A stretch of DNA of 64,000 nt from Pseudomonas versuta (GTDB taxonomy: Bacteria > Pseudomonadota > Gammaproteobacteria > Pseudomonadales > Pseudomonadaceae), in NCBI RefSeq assembly GCF_001294575.1, contig NZ_CP012676.1:1302001-1366000 (forward strand). Direction: 5' to 3'. Positions 10,868 to 21,635 of this stretch are shown in pieces. The translations under genes were made by a program, and so were the position numbers. Each line of letters opens with the position of its first letter. Position 1 is the stretch's first letter. A model generated the notes under the pieces. That model did not search any database and was not told the DNA's origin. It saw only the letters and a list, made by a program, of their open reading frames with translations.

Positions 10868-12811
10868 ATGGGACAGACTCGTTTTGCCACAGGGCGTGAT
10901 TTGGATTTGATCTGCCTTGGACGCCTGGGCGTCGACCTTTATTCGCAGCAAGTCGGCGCGCGCCTGGAGGATGTCAGCAGCTTCGCCAAATACCTTGGCG
11001 GCTCATCGGCCAATATTGCGTTCGGCACTGCGCGTCTGGGCTTGCGCTCAGCCATGCTGAGCCGGGTGGGCGATGATCACATGGGCCGTTTTCTGACCGA
11101 GTCACTGGCTCGCGAAGGCTGCGACGTGAGTGCCGTCACCATCGATCCCCAGCGCCTCACCGCACTGGTGCTGCTGGGTCTTAAAGACCGCGAAACCTTC
11201 CCGCTGGTGTTCTACCGCGAAAACTGCGCCGACATGGCGCTGCGTGCAGAAGACATCGATCCGGCATTTATAGCGTCGAGCAAGGCACTGCTGATCACCG
11301 GCACTCACTTCTCCACCGAGGGGGTCTACCAGGCCAGCGTCCAGGCCCTTGAGTACGCCGAGCAGAACAACGTCAAACGGATTCTGGACATCGATTACCG
11401 TCCGGTGCTTTGGGGGCTGGCAGGCAAGGCCGATGGCGAAACCCGCTTTGTCGAAGACCGGAAAGTGACCGCACACGTGCAATCGATCCTGCCGCGCTTC
11501 GACCTGATCGTGGGCACTGAAGAAGAATTCTTGATTGCCGGTGGCGGCACTGACTTGCTGGCTGCATTGCGCGCGGTGCGGGCAGTGACTGCGGCAACGC
11601 TGGTGGTCAAGCTGGGCTCCCAGGGATGCACGGTGATCCATGGCGATATTCCGGCCCGGCTTGAAGACGGTGCGGTTTATCCCGGCGTGCGGGTTGAGGT
11701 GCTTAACGTGCTGGGCGCCGGCGATGCCTTTATGTCCGGCTTCCTCAGCGGCTGGCTCAAAGATGCCAGCGATGAGCGTTGCAGCCAGCTGGCCAATGCC
11801 TGCGGCGGGCTGGTGGTATCGCGGCATGCCTGCGCCCCGGCGATGCCGACCCCGGCCGAACTCGACTACCTGTTCAATAGCCCGGTGCCGATCACCCGTC
11901 CGGATCAGGATGTGGCTTTGCAGCGTTTGCATCAGGTCAGCGTGCCGCGCAAACAGTGGAAACAACTGTTTGTATTCGCCTTCGATCATCGCTGGCAACT
12001 GGTGGAAGTGGCCCAGCAGTATGGTCGCGATCACACCAGCATCTGCGCGCTCAAGCAGCTGTTTATCCGCGCTGTCGAGCGGGTTGAAACCGACCTGCGC
12101 CGCCAGGGTATCGACGCCGATGTCGGGTTGCTGGCCGACCAGCGTTTTGCCCAGGACTCACTCAATGCCGCCACCGGTCGCGGCTGGTGGATTGCCCGTC
12201 CGGTAGAGGTCCAGGGTTCACGGCCACTGGCCTTCGAACATGGCCGTTCGGTGGGCAGCAACCTGATTGGCTGGCCGCAGGAACACATCATCAAATGCCT
12301 GGTGCAGTTTCACCCCGACGACGAGCCGCTGCTGCGCCTGGAGCAGGAAGCGCAGATCAAGGGCTTGTACGAGGCGTCACTGGTCAGTGGCCATGAATTG
12401 CTGCTGGAAATCATCCCGCCCAAGGATCACCCCTCGACTTATCCCGATGTGCTGTACCGCGCATTGAAGCGCTTGTACAACCTGGGGATCTACCCGGCCT
12501 GGTGGAAAATCGAAGCCCAGACGGCACAGGTTTGGGAGCAGCTCGACGCCTTGATTCAAGAGCGCGACCCTTATTGCCGCGGCGTGGTACTGCTGGGCCT
12601 CAATGCCCCGGCGCAAGCACTGGCAGAAGGTTTCAGGCAGGCACGCCACAGCAGCACCTGCCGCGGGTTTGCCGTGGGCCGCACGATCTTCCAGGAACCG
12701 AGCCGGGCCTGGCTGGCGGGAGAGATCGATGATGAAACCTTGATTGAACGGGTACAGGGCACGTTTGTGCAGCTCATCGAATCCTGGCAAGCGGCAAGAA
12801 AGGCGGATTAA
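10868..12811 (+). CDS. iolC: Bifunctional 5-dehydro-2-deoxygluconokinase / DUF2090 aldolase-like protein (IolC)
   Basis: Phosphorylates 5-dehydro-2-deoxy-D-gluconate in inositol catabolism. The C-terminal DUF2090 domain is the likely aldolase giving malonate semialdehyde and DHAP; no separate iolJ occurs in the locus. 648 aa. The PfkB/ribokinase fold spans residues 10-335, with GGSSANIAFG near 43 and the catalytic anion-hole motif GAGD at 282-285. DUF2090 spans about 345-645. Start at ATG 10868 (MGQTRFATG), preceded by AACAGGAGC; the longer open frame from 10772 has no ribosome site and covers the operator region. First gene of the iol operon, divergent from the regulator. The aldolase assignment of DUF2090 rests on the family's usual annotation. 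Confidence 0.93.
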   Translation: MGQTRFATGRDLDLICLGRLGVDLYSQQVGARLEDVSSFAKYLGGSSANIAFGTARLGLRSAMLSRVGDDHMGRFLTESLAREGCDVSAVTIDPQRLTALVLLGLKDRETFPLVFYRENCADMALRAEDIDPAFIASSKALLITGTHFSTEGVYQASVQALEYAEQNNVKRILDIDYRPVLWGLAGKADGETRFVEDRKVTAHVQSILPRFDLIVGTEEEFLIAGGGTDLLAALRAVRAVTAATLVVKLGSQGCTVIHGDIPARLEDGAVYPGVRVEVLNVLGAGDAFMSGFLSGWLKDASDERCSQLANACGGLVVSRHACAPAMPTPAELDYLFNSPVPITRPDQDVALQRLHQVSVPRKQWKQLFVFAFDHRWQLVEVAQQYGRDHTSICALKQLFIRAVERVETDLRRQGIDADVGLLADQRFAQDSLNAATGRGWWIARPVEVQGSRPLAFEHGRSVGSNLIGWPQEHIIKCLVQFHPDDEPLLRLEQEAQIKGLYEASLVSGHELLLEIIPPKDHPSTYPDVLYRALKRLYNLGIYPAWWKIEAQTAQVWEQLDALIQERDPYCRGVVLLGLNAPAQALAEGFRQARHSSTCRGFAVGRTIFQEPSRAWLAGEIDDETLIERVQGTFVQLIESWQAARKAD

Positions 12812-12815
12812 AACC

Positions 12816-12903
12816 CTGTGGGAGCTGGCTTGCCAGCGATGGCATCACTAGGTCAGCGCTGGAAGACCGGGTCGTCTGTATCGCTGGCAAGCCAGCTCCC
12901 ACA
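12816..12903. repeat. REP doublet (inverted pair) between iolC and iolE
   Basis: Two REP units in inverted orientation: GTGGGAGCTGGCTTGCCAGC on the left and its near-complement GCTGGCAAGCCAGCTCCCAC on the right, about 38 bp apart. The outer arms pair over at least 20 bp, forming a long stem inside the iol operon. Such doublets stabilise upstream mRNA and can set different expression of flanking genes. Confidence 0.85.
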
Positions 12904-12936
12904 AGCCATCAGCCATACCGCAGATTTAATTCAGAA

Positions 12937-12944
12937 AACAATAA
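12937..12944 (+). promoter_or_regulatory. Hfq/Crc CA-motif before iolE
   Basis: AACAATAA, a perfect AANAANAA match, ends 11 nt before the iolE ATG and overlaps the weak AGG ribosome site. One of several such motifs in this locus. Confidence 0.45.
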
Positions 12945-12955
12945 TAGGTGCAGCC

Positions 12956-13849
12956 ATGCCCGCTATCCGTATTGGCATCAACCCGATTTCCTGGAGTAAC
13001 GATGACTTGCCGTCATTGGGCGGTGAGACGCCATTGAGCACGGCGCTCAGTGAAGGCAAGCAAATCGGTTACGAAGGTTTCGAACTCAACGGTAAATTCC
13101 CCAAGGACGCCAAGGGCGTCGGCGACGTGCTGCGACCCTACGATCTGGCTTTGGTCTCGGGCTGGTATTCCAGCCGCCTGGCCCGGCGCTCGGCCGCCGA
13201 GGAAATCGACGCAATCGCCAGCCATGTGCAGTTGCTGGCCGCAAACGGGGCCAAGGTGCTGGTCTATGGCGAAGTCGCCGACTCAATTCAGGGCCAGCGC
13301 ATTCCATTGGTCGAGCGCCCGCGCTTTCACACTGAGCAGGCATGGCAAGCCTACGCCGACAAACTCAATGAACTGGCGCAGTTCACGTTGTCCCAGGGCG
13401 TGCGCCTGGCTTATCACCATCACATGGGCGCCTATGTTGAGTCGCCGTCGGACATCGACACCTTGATGAGCCTGACCGGCCCCGACGTTGGCCTGCTGTT
13501 CGACGCCGGCCATTGCTACATGGGCGGTGGCGAGCCGATCGAGGTGTTGCGCAAACATATTGACCGGGTCTGCCACGTGCACTTCAAGGATGTGCGCAAG
13601 GCTGTGGTGCAACTGGCGCGCAACAACCTGTGGAGTTTCCCCGACTGCATCATCAACGGCACCTTCACCGTACCCGGCGACGGCGACATTGATTTCGCAG
13701 CGTTGCTCGATGTACTGCTGGCAGCCGATTACCACGGCTGGCTGGTGGTAGAAGCCGAACAGGACCCGGCCGTGGCGCCGAGTTTTGCCTATGCGCAAAA
13801 GGGTTACCAAACCCTGCGCGCGCTGCTGGATGCGAGGACTGGAAAATGA
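12956..13849 (+). CDS. iolE: myo-Inosose-2 dehydratase (IolE)
   Basis: Converts scyllo-inosose (2-keto-myo-inositol) to 3D-3,5/4-trihydroxycyclohexane-1,2-dione. 297 aa, a xylose-isomerase-like TIM barrel. Seen: N-terminal RIGINPISWSNDD, characteristic of IolE, and metal-ligand segments LAYHHHMGAYVES, LFDAGHCYMGG and HVHFKDVR. The start at ATG 12956 matches the family N-terminus; an open frame from 12818 reads through the REP doublet and is not used. The stop overlaps iolB by 4 nt (ATGA). Confidence 0.94.
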   Translation: MPAIRIGINPISWSNDDLPSLGGETPLSTALSEGKQIGYEGFELNGKFPKDAKGVGDVLRPYDLALVSGWYSSRLARRSAAEEIDAIASHVQLLAANGAKVLVYGEVADSIQGQRIPLVERPRFHTEQAWQAYADKLNELAQFTLSQGVRLAYHHHMGAYVESPSDIDTLMSLTGPDVGLLFDAGHCYMGGGEPIEVLRKHIDRVCHVHFKDVRKAVVQLARNNLWSFPDCIINGTFTVPGDGDIDFAALLDVLLAADYHGWLVVEAEQDPAVAPSFAYAQKGYQTLRALLDARTGK

Positions 13850-14655
13850 GCTTGCTGATCAAAGGTCGGGCCACGGGCAACACCTTGGTCGAACTGCCAC
13901 AGGGTGCCCTGGAGTACGTGGGCTTTAGCGCTTATCGCCTGGCCCCCGGCGAGCAATTGCCGGTGAGCGCCGGCACTCAGGAACTGTGCCTGGTGCTGCT
14001 CAGCGGTCGGGTCACCATCAGTGGCGTAGAGCCGGGCAAGGGCGCTTTCAGCTGGGAGGATATTGGCGATCGCAACTCGGTTTTCGAGGATAAATCGCCG
14101 TTTGCGGCCTACCTGCCACCGGGCAGTCAGGCCCGGGTGCTGGCCTTGAGCGACGTGCAAATTGCCGTCTGTGCCGCACCCGGTTCGGCCACTGCCGGGC
14201 TGGCTGCACGCCTGATCACGCCGCCCAGCATGAAACGCAGTGTGCGCGGCAAAGGCGCCAATACCCGCTACGTGTGCGACATCCTGCCCGACACCGAGCC
14301 GGCGCATTCGCTGCTGGTGGTCGAGGTGCGGACTCCGTCCGGGCACTCGTCCAGCTATCCGCCGCATAAACACGACACCGACGATTTGCCGCATCAGAGC
14401 TTTCTTGAAGAAACCTATTACCACCGCATCAACCCGCCCCAGGGCTTTGTGTTCCAGCGCGTGTATACCGATGACCGCAGCCTCGACCAGGCCATGGCGG
14501 TGGAGAACAGCGACCTGGTGGTGGTGCCCAAGGGTTACCACCCGGTCAGCGTGCCCTATGGCTATGAATCTTATTACCTCAATGTCATGGCCGGTCCCAA
14601 GCGCGTCTGGCAATTTCACAACGACCCGCAGCACAGCTGGCTGATGGATCTTTAA
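13846..14655 (+). CDS. iolB: 5-Deoxy-glucuronate isomerase (IolB)
   Basis: Isomerises 5-deoxy-D-glucuronate to 5-dehydro-2-deoxy-D-gluconate. 269 aa, a double cupin as usual for IolB. The C-terminal cupin carries the metal-binding segment SSYPPHKHDTDDLP and an EETYYHRINPPQGF motif. Translationally coupled to iolE by a 4-nt overlap; 18 nt before iolA. Confidence 0.95.
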   Translation: MSLLIKGRATGNTLVELPQGALEYVGFSAYRLAPGEQLPVSAGTQELCLVLLSGRVTISGVEPGKGAFSWEDIGDRNSVFEDKSPFAAYLPPGSQARVLALSDVQIAVCAAPGSATAGLAARLITPPSMKRSVRGKGANTRYVCDILPDTEPAHSLLVVEVRTPSGHSSSYPPHKHDTDDLPHQSFLEETYYHRINPPQGFVFQRVYTDDRSLDQAMAVENSDLVVVPKGYHPVSVPYGYESYYLNVMAGPKRVWQFHNDPQHSWLMDL

Positions 14656-14666
14656 CGCTTTCGGAG

Positions 14667-14674
14667 AACAATAA
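14667..14674 (+). promoter_or_regulatory. Hfq/Crc CA-motif overlapping the iolA start
   Basis: AACAATAA lies between the GGAG Shine-Dalgarno and the ATG of iolA and shares the A of the start codon. It is a perfect AANAANAA match placed where Hfq binding would block initiation. Confidence 0.45.
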
Positions 14675-16176
14675 TGAGCACTACCCCGGTTATCGGTCAC
14701 TACCTCAACGGCCAGGTCCAGGACACAGGCGGTGAGCGTTTCAGCGACGTATTCAATCCAGCCACCGGCGCCGTCCAGGCACGGGTCGCACTGGCCAGCC
14801 AGCACACGGTAGATGAGGCCGTGGCTTCGGCACTCAAGGCGTTTCCTGCATGGTCCGAACAGTCGTCCTTGCGCCGTGCGCGGGTGATGTTCAAGTTCAA
14901 GCAACTGCTCGATGAACACCACGATGAACTGGCCGAAATCATCTGTCGCGAACACGGCAAGGTGTTTTCCGACGCCAAGGGCGAAGTGACCCGCGGCATC
15001 GAGATTGTTGAATATGCCTGCGGTGCGCCGGCACTGCTGAAAACCGATTTCAGCGACAACATCGGCGGTGGCATCGATAACTGGAACCTGCGCCAGCCCC
15101 TAGGCGTGTGCGCCGGGGTAACGCCGTTCAACTTCCCGGTCATGGTGGCGCTGTGGATGATTCCGCTGGCGCTGGTGACCGGCAACTGCTTCATCCTCAA
15201 GCCTTCGGAGCGCGATCCTTCGGCCAGCCTGCTGATGGCCCGGCTGCTGACTGAAGCCGGTTTGCCGGATGGCGTATTCAACGTGGTGCAGGGCGACAAA
15301 AGCGCGGTTGACGGGCTGTTGCAGCACCCGGACATCGAAGCCATTTCGTTTGTCGGCTCCACCCCGATTGCCGAGTACATCTACCAGCAGGGCACTGCGC
15401 GGGGCAAGCGTGTACAGGCGTTGGGCGGGGCGAAAAACCACATGATCGTGATGCCCGATGCCGACCTCGACCAGGCGGCGGATGCATTGATCGGTGCCGC
15501 TTACGGCTCTGCGGGCGAGCGTTGCATGGCGATCTCGATTGCTGTGACCGTGGGCGATGTGGCCGACAAATTGATCGAAAAACTGCTGCCGCGCATCGAC
15601 CGGCTCAAGGTCGGCAATGGCTTGCAGCCGGACAGCGAGATGGGGCCGCTGGTGACCGCAGAGCACAAGGCCAAGGTCATTGGTTTTATCGATCAGGGCG
15701 TGGCCCAGGGCGCGCAGTTGATCGTCGACGGTCGCGACCTGAAAGTGCCGGGCGCAGAACAGGGCTTCTTTGTCGGCGCTACCTTGTTCGATAACGTCAC
15801 CACTGAGATGAGCATCTATCAGCAAGAGATTTTCGGACCGGTGCTGGGCATTGTCCGGGTGGCGGATTTCGCCAGCGCCGTGGCGCTGATCAATGCCCAT
15901 GAGTTCGGCAACGGCGTGTCCTGCTTCACCAGCGACGGCGGTGTGGCCCGGGCCTTTGCCCGCACGATCAAGGTTGGCATGGTGGGCATCAACGTGCCGA
16001 TTCCGGTGCCGATGGCCTGGCATTCATTTGGCGGCTGGAAGCGCTCATTGTTTGGTGATCATCACGCCTACGGCGAAGAAGGCATCCGCTTCTACAGCCG
16101 CTACAAAAGCGTGATGCAACGTTGGCCGGACAGCATCGCCAAGGGCCCGGAATTCAGCATGCCGACGGCCAAATAA
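14674..16176 (+). CDS. iolA: CoA-acylating (methyl)malonate-semialdehyde dehydrogenase (IolA/MmsA)
   Basis: Oxidises malonate semialdehyde to acetyl-CoA and CO2 with NAD+ and CoA. 500 aa, normal for the family. Seen: N-terminal [11 protein letters not shown], the [13 protein letters not shown] segment, and GSAGERCMA with catalytic Cys284. The context inside iol favours inositol use; a close relative, mmsA, acts in valine breakdown, and one protein can serve both. RBS TCGGAGAACAATA directly precedes the ATG. A REP palindrome follows the stop. Confidence 0.93.
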   Translation: MSTTPVIGHYLNGQVQDTGGERFSDVFNPATGAVQARVALASQHTVDEAVASALKAFPAWSEQSSLRRARVMFKFKQLLDEHHDELAEIICREHGKVFSDAKGEVTRGIEIVEYACGAPALLKTDFSDNIGGGIDNWNLRQPLGVCAGVTPFNFPVMVALWMIPLALVTGNCFILKPSERDPSASLLMARLLTEAGLPDGVFNVVQGDKSAVDGLLQHPDIEAISFVGSTPIAEYIYQQGTARGKRVQALGGAKNHMIVMPDADLDQAADALIGAAYGSAGERCMAISIAVTVGDVADKLIEKLLPRIDRLKVGNGLQPDSEMGPLVTAEHKAKVIGFIDQGVAQGAQLIVDGRDLKVPGAEQGFFVGATLFDNVTTEMSIYQQEIFGPVLGIVRVADFASAVALINAHEFGNGVSCFTSDGGVARAFARTIKVGMVGINVPIPVPMAWHSFGGWKRSLFGDHHAYGEEGIRFYSRYKSVMQRWPDSIAKGPEFSMPTAK

Positions 16177-16195
16177 ACAACCACCCCACCTGACC

Positions 16196-16261
16196 TGCAG
16201 GAGCGAGCTTGCTCGCGAGCTTTTCAAGATCAAAAGATCGCGAGCAAGCTCGCTCCTACAG
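16196..16261. repeat. REP palindrome between iolA and iolD
   Basis: Left arm AGGAGCGAGCTTGCTCGCGA and right arm TCGCGAGCAAGCTCGCTCCT are near-perfect complements around a short A/T-rich centre. The whole element folds into one long hairpin inside the operon. Confidence 0.88.
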
Positions 16262-16298
16262 TCCGTAGTCGGGATATGTATTTATTCAAGGTGACAGC

Positions 16299-18236
16299 AT
16301 GAGTACGACACGACTGACCATGGCCCAGGCCCTGGTGAAATTTCTCGATAACCAGTACGTCGAAGTCGATGGGGTCCAGAGCAAGTTTATCGCCGGTATT
16401 TTCACCATTTTTGGTCACGGCAACGTACTGGGGCTGGGCCAGGCGCTGGAGCAGGACAGCGGTGATCTGGTGGTGCATCAAGGTCGCAACGAGCAGGGCA
16501 TGGCCCATGCTGCGATCGGGTTTGCCAAGCAGAACCTGCGGCGCAAGATTTACGCCTGCACCTCATCGGTTGGCCCGGGTGCCGCCAATATGCTCACTGC
16601 GGCAGCCACTGCCACCGCCAACCGGATCCCGCTGTTGCTGCTGCCGGGCGATGTCTATGCCAGCCGTCAGCCGGACCCGGTGCTGCAACAGATCGAGCAA
16701 TTTCACGACCTGAGCATCAGCACCAACGACGCCTTCAAGGCAGTGAGTAAATACTGGGACCGCATCAACCGCCCCGAGCAGTTGATGAGCGCCGCCATCC
16801 AGGCCATGCGTGTGCTGACGGACCCGGCTGAAACCGGCGCGGTAACCCTGGCCCTGCCTCAGGATGTACAGGCCGAAGCCTACGATTACCCGGATTACTT
16901 CCTGCAAAAACGCGTACACCGCATCGATCGCCGGTTGCCGACCCCGGCGATGCTGGCTGACGCCCAGGCCATCGTGCAACGCAAGCGCAAGCCGCTGATC
17001 ATTTGCGGTGGCGGGGTCAAGTACTCCGGCGCCAATGCCGCCTTGCAGGCTTTCGCCGAGCGCTTTGATATCCCGTTCGCTGAAACCCAGGCCGGCAAAA
17101 GCGCCATTGTCTCGGCGCACCCGCTGAACGTCGGCGGGATTGGCGAGACCGGCTGCCTGGCCGCCAACCTGCTGGCCCGGGATGCCGACCTGATCATCGG
17201 CATCGGCACCCGCTATACCGACTTCACCACCTCGTCGAAATCGTTGTTTCAGCACCCGGAAGTGGAGTTTCTCAACCTCAACATCAGCCCTTGCGATGCA
17301 CTGAAACTTGATGGCGTGCAATTGCTGGCCGATGCCCGGGAGGCACTGCAAGCGCTGACCGGGATTCTCGAGCAACAGGGCTATCGCTCGAGCTGGGGCG
17401 ATGCTCCCAGGCTGGCCCGGGCGCAACTGGACGCAGAAGTCGACCGGGTTTATCAGGTCGATTATCAGCAGCCGGACTTCGCCCCCGAGATCACCGACCA
17501 CCTTGACCCGGCGGTACTGCGCGAATTTATCGAGCTGACCGGATCATGCCTGACCCAGAGCCAGGTGCTGGGCGTACTCAACCACAGCCTGGCCGACGAC
17601 GCGGTGATCGTGGCAGCGGCAGGCAGCCTGCCCGGTGACTTGCAACGGGCCTGGCGCAGTAAGGGGGTCAACACCTATCACCTTGAGTACGGCTACTCGT
17701 GCATGGGCTACGAAGTCAACGCAGCGTTGGGGGTCAAGCTCGCCGAGCCCGGGCGTGAGGTCTACGCGCTGGTAGGGGACGGCTCGTACATGATGCTGCA
17801 CTCCGAGTTGCCGACGTCGATTCAGGAGCGGCGCAAGATCAACGTGGTGCTGTTCGACAACATGACTTTCGGCTGCATCAACAACTTGCAGATGGGCAAC
17901 GGGATGGACAGCTTCGGCACTGAGTTCCGGTATCGCAATGCTCAGACCGGCAAGCTCGACGGCGGCTTTGTACCGGTGGACTTCGCCATGAGCGCGGCCG
18001 CTTACGGTTGCAAGACCTACAAGGTCAGCACCCTTGAGCAGTTGCATGAAGCGCTGGCCGATGCGCGTTTGCAAACGGTATCGACCCTGATCGACATCAA
18101 GGTGCTGCCCAAAACCATGATTCACAGCTACCTGACATGGTGGCGGGTCGGCGTGGCGCAGGTGTCCACCAGCCCGCGCACCCATGCGGCGGCACAAAAA
18201 CTCAACCTCGCACTTTCCAAAGCCCGGCAGTACTGA
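16299..18236 (+). CDS. iolD: 3D-(3,5/4)-trihydroxycyclohexane-1,2-dione hydrolase (IolD)
   Basis: ThDP-dependent ring-opening hydrolase giving 5-deoxy-D-glucuronate. 645 aa. Three-domain acetolactate-synthase-like layout: N-terminal PYR domain with the [17 protein letters not shown] segment, a central Rossmann domain ([15 protein letters not shown]), and a C-terminal PP domain with GDGSYMM near 493-499 for Mg-ThDP. Start at the ATG 16299 after a REP element and AAGGTGACAGC. The downstream gap to iolG is 39 nt with AACAGGAG. Confidence 0.95.
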   Translation: MSTTRLTMAQALVKFLDNQYVEVDGVQSKFIAGIFTIFGHGNVLGLGQALEQDSGDLVVHQGRNEQGMAHAAIGFAKQNLRRKIYACTSSVGPGAANMLTAAATATANRIPLLLLPGDVYASRQPDPVLQQIEQFHDLSISTNDAFKAVSKYWDRINRPEQLMSAAIQAMRVLTDPAETGAVTLALPQDVQAEAYDYPDYFLQKRVHRIDRRLPTPAMLADAQAIVQRKRKPLIICGGGVKYSGANAALQAFAERFDIPFAETQAGKSAIVSAHPLNVGGIGETGCLAANLLARDADLIIGIGTRYTDFTTSSKSLFQHPEVEFLNLNISPCDALKLDGVQLLADAREALQALTGILEQQGYRSSWGDAPRLARAQLDAEVDRVYQVDYQQPDFAPEITDHLDPAVLREFIELTGSCLTQSQVLGVLNHSLADDAVIVAAAGSLPGDLQRAWRSKGVNTYHLEYGYSCMGYEVNAALGVKLAEPGREVYALVGDGSYMMLHSELPTSIQERRKINVVLFDNMTFGCINNLQMGNGMDSFGTEFRYRNAQTGKLDGGFVPVDFAMSAAAYGCKTYKVSTLEQLHEALADARLQTVSTLIDIKVLPKTMIHSYLTWWRVGVAQVSTSPRTHAAAQKLNLALSKARQY

Positions 18237-19313
<1,077 letters not shown>

Positions 19314-19330
19314 ACAACACACCAAATACC

Positions 19331-19398
19331 CTGTAGGAGCGAGCTTGCTCGCGAGCGCTTCAAGATCAACAGCTCGCGAGGCAAGCTCGCTCCTACAG
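19331..19398. repeat. REP palindrome after iolG
   Basis: TGTAGGAGCGAGCTTGCTCG on the left pairs with CGAGGCAAGCTCGCTCCTACA on the right (one extra G in the right arm). It sits between the two oxidoreductase genes. Confidence 0.87.
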
Positions 19399-19430
19399 GA
19401 ATCAAGTTCGCCCAGGCGAATGGAGGCTTT

Positions 19431-20456
19431 ATGCGTATTGGACTCGTCGGTTTTGGCCATGGCGGCCGCTTTTTTCATGCTCCGTTGATTGCCAGTTTGC
19501 CCGGGGTCACTTTCGCCGGGGTGGTTACCCGTTCGCCCGAGCGTCGCCAGTTGCTGGCCAATGAATACCCCGGCGTACCGGCCTGGGACAGTCTCGGCCA
19601 ACTGGTCGAAGCCGGGGTTGACCTGCTGGTGATTTCAACCCCGCTGCACGGTCGCCCGGAGCTGATGATGCAGGCCATCGAGCTGGGCGTGCCGGTGGTC
19701 AGTGACAAGCCTTTCGCCGCCGACACTGCTCAGGCCGAACAATTAGTGGCCGCAGCTCAGCGCCAGAACGTGCTGTTGAGCGTGTATCAAAACCGGCGCT
19801 GGGATTCGGACTATCTGACCATCCGCAAGTTGCTGGATGCCGGGGCCCTGGGCCAGGTCAGCCGCTTTGAATCATTCGTCGAACGCTTTGCTCCCGACGC
19901 AGTGGGCGATGCCAGTGGTGGGGGCTGGCTCCGGGATCTGGGCAGCCACCTGGTTGACCAGGCGCTGCAGTTGTTCGGCCCGGTGAAGACGGTTTATGCC
20001 GAGCTTGCCGACAGCCCCGGGCATCCCGGTATCGACCACAGTTTCTTTATCGCGATGACCCATACCAATGGCGTGGTCTCCCATGTCGGTGGCAGTTGCC
20101 TGCAAAGCAGTCCGCGCCCCAGGTTCCGGGTTACCGGCACCCTCGGCTGCTATAGCGTTGAAGGCTTTGACGGGCAAGAGGCGGCAGTTCTGGCCGGGCT
20201 TTCGCCTAAAACCGAAGGCGAGCGCTGGGGCGCCGAAGAACATCGGCGCTGGGGCTGGTTCGAGCAGGGGGCTGAACGTGAGCGGGTACCCACTGAGCAT
20301 GGCCGCTGGCAGCAGTTCTATACGCAAATGATTGACGCGGTAAAACACCAGGGAGCAGTGCCGGTGGATCCGCAGGATGCGTTGCAGGCTCTGCAGGTGC
20401 TGGACGCGGCGCGCTTGAGTGCTGAGCGAAAGCAGGTGATACGGCTGGACCCGTAA
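19431..20456 (+). CDS. Gfo/Idh/MocA-family oxidoreductase (second inositol-type dehydrogenase)
   Basis: NAD(P)-dependent sugar or polyol oxidoreductase, 341 aa. Rossmann start RIGLVGFGHGGRFFHAPL, DKPFAADTAQAE in place of the usual EKP lysine motif, and catalytic LRDLGSHLVDQAL. Sequence style is that of the YdgJ/IolW branch, some of which interconvert scyllo-inositol and scyllo-inosose. It lies between iolG and the importer in the same direction, so use of a second inositol isomer is inferred, not shown. ATG follows GAATGGAGGCTTT. Confidence 0.8.
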   Translation: MRIGLVGFGHGGRFFHAPLIASLPGVTFAGVVTRSPERRQLLANEYPGVPAWDSLGQLVEAGVDLLVISTPLHGRPELMMQAIELGVPVVSDKPFAADTAQAEQLVAAAQRQNVLLSVYQNRRWDSDYLTIRKLLDAGALGQVSRFESFVERFAPDAVGDASGGGWLRDLGSHLVDQALQLFGPVKTVYAELADSPGHPGIDHSFFIAMTHTNGVVSHVGGSCLQSSPRPRFRVTGTLGCYSVEGFDGQEAAVLAGLSPKTEGERWGAEEHRRWGWFEQGAERERVPTEHGRWQQFYTQMIDAVKHQGAVPVDPQDALQALQVLDAARLSAERKQVIRLDP

Positions 20457-20461
20457 AGTTT

Positions 20462-20519
20462 AAATAGAATTATTTTTTCATTAAGTTCCAAATCATGTTG
20501 ATATAGAAATTATTTTCCA
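20462..20519. promoter_or_regulatory. AT-rich promoter region with shared iol operator motif
   Basis: The gap before the importer genes is strongly AT-rich. On the minus strand it reads TGGAAAATAATTTCTATA (20502-20519) and TGAAAAAATAATTCTATTT (20462-20480), both matching the motif TGGAACAAAAATTCTACA upstream of iolC. Interpreted as sites for the RpiR regulator, giving the importer its own regulated promoter. Confidence 0.5.
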
Positions 20520-20590
20520 ATAGAGTCGATTCCAGTTCAGCGAGACCTTGCCTCACCCGTCATTCAAGTACGTACCGCATCTATAAAACC

Positions 20591-20598
20591 AACAAGAA
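20591..20598 (+). promoter_or_regulatory. Hfq/Crc CA-motif before the binding-protein gene
   Basis: AACAAGAA fits AANAANAA exactly and ends just before the GGAG ribosome site of the inositol-binding-protein gene. Confidence 0.45.
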
Positions 20599-20614
20599 TG
20601 TGGAGACTGCCCTA

Positions 20615-21541
20615 ATGAAACACCGCCTACGTTTTGCTTCCCTTGCACTGTCGATGACGCTGGCCAGCGGCGCCGCCATGGCCGATGTAAAAATCGGTGT
20701 GAGCATGTCCCAGTTCGATGACACTTATCTGACTTACTTGCGTGAGTCGATGAACGAAAGAGCTAAAAGCAACCCCGAAGGCGTGCAGTTGCAGTTTGAG
20801 GATGCGCGCGCTGATGTGGTCAAGCAGCTGAGTCAGGTCGAAAACTTTATCAGCCAGAAAGTCGATGCCATTGTGGTTAACCCGGTGGACACTGCTGCGA
20901 CCCGCAAAATCACGGAAGCAGCGGTCAAGGCCGGGATTCCGCTGGTCTATGTCAACCGCCGTCCGGATGACGAAAAGCTGCCCTTGGGCGTTGCCACCGT
21001 AGCTTCCAAAGACATGGAAGCCGGTCAGATGCAGATGGAATACCTGGCGAAGAAAATGGGCGGCAAGGGCGATATCGTCATCCTGTTGGGCGACCTGGCC
21101 AACAACGCCACCACCAACCGCACCAAAGGCGTGAAAGAGGTGCTGGCCAAGTACCCGGATATCAAGGTCGATCAAGAGCAGACCGGCATTTGGTTGCGTG
21201 ACAAGGGCATGACCCTGACCAATGACTGGCTGACCCAGGGCCGCAAGTTTGATGCGGTGATTTCCAACAACGACGAGATGGCCATCGGTGCGGCAATGGC
21301 CTTGAAGCAAGCCGGCATCGAGCCCGGGACTGTGCTGATTGCCGGTGTCGATGGCACCCCCGACGGCGTGCGCGCGGTGGAGAAAGGCGAGCTGGCAGTC
21401 ACGGTGTTCCAGGACGCCAAGGGCCAGGCTTACGGCTCCGTCGACACAGCCCTGAAAATGATCAACAAAGAGCCGGTAGAGCAGGCGGTCTGGGTGCCTT
21501 TCCAGCTGATCACCAAAGACAATGCCAAGGATTTCAAGTAG
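20615..21541 (+). CDS. Sugar ABC transporter periplasmic-binding protein (inositol type)
   Basis: Periplasmic receptor for the inositol importer, 308 aa. Signal peptide MKHRLRFASLALSMTLASGA ends near AMA-DVK (about residue 24). The mature part is a ribose-type type I binding fold: KIGVSMSQFDDTYLTYLRE, INPVDTAA-like loop VNPVDTAATRKIT, and GVDGTPDGVRAV. Start ATG 20615 is chosen since GGAG lies 9 nt upstream; the in-frame GTG at 20600 has none. A perfect CA-motif AACAAGAA precedes it (20591-20598). Homologous to IbpA-type inositol-binding proteins by position; ligand not proven. Confidence 0.88.
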   Translation: MKHRLRFASLALSMTLASGAAMADVKIGVSMSQFDDTYLTYLRESMNERAKSNPEGVQLQFEDARADVVKQLSQVENFISQKVDAIVVNPVDTAATRKITEAAVKAGIPLVYVNRRPDDEKLPLGVATVASKDMEAGQMQMEYLAKKMGGKGDIVILLGDLANNATTNRTKGVKEVLAKYPDIKVDQEQTGIWLRDKGMTLTNDWLTQGRKFDAVISNNDEMAIGAAMALKQAGIEPGTVLIAGVDGTPDGVRAVEKGELAVTVFQDAKGQAYGSVDTALKMINKEPVEQAVWVPFQLITKDNAKDFK

Positions 21542-21635
21542 TCGTCATCTCAATCCAATAACAACAATATGCGGCAGGGCTCACGCCTTGCCCGCTGTCT
21601 CGGACACTGCCCGAGGCATCTGAGGAGTACTGGCT

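Noticed and set aside
16563-17501. 312-codon minus-strand frame opposite iolD, and similar frames opposite iolC, iolA and tynA
   Set aside because: Shadow frames of GC-rich genes; composition is nonsense-like and each real gene has clear domains.
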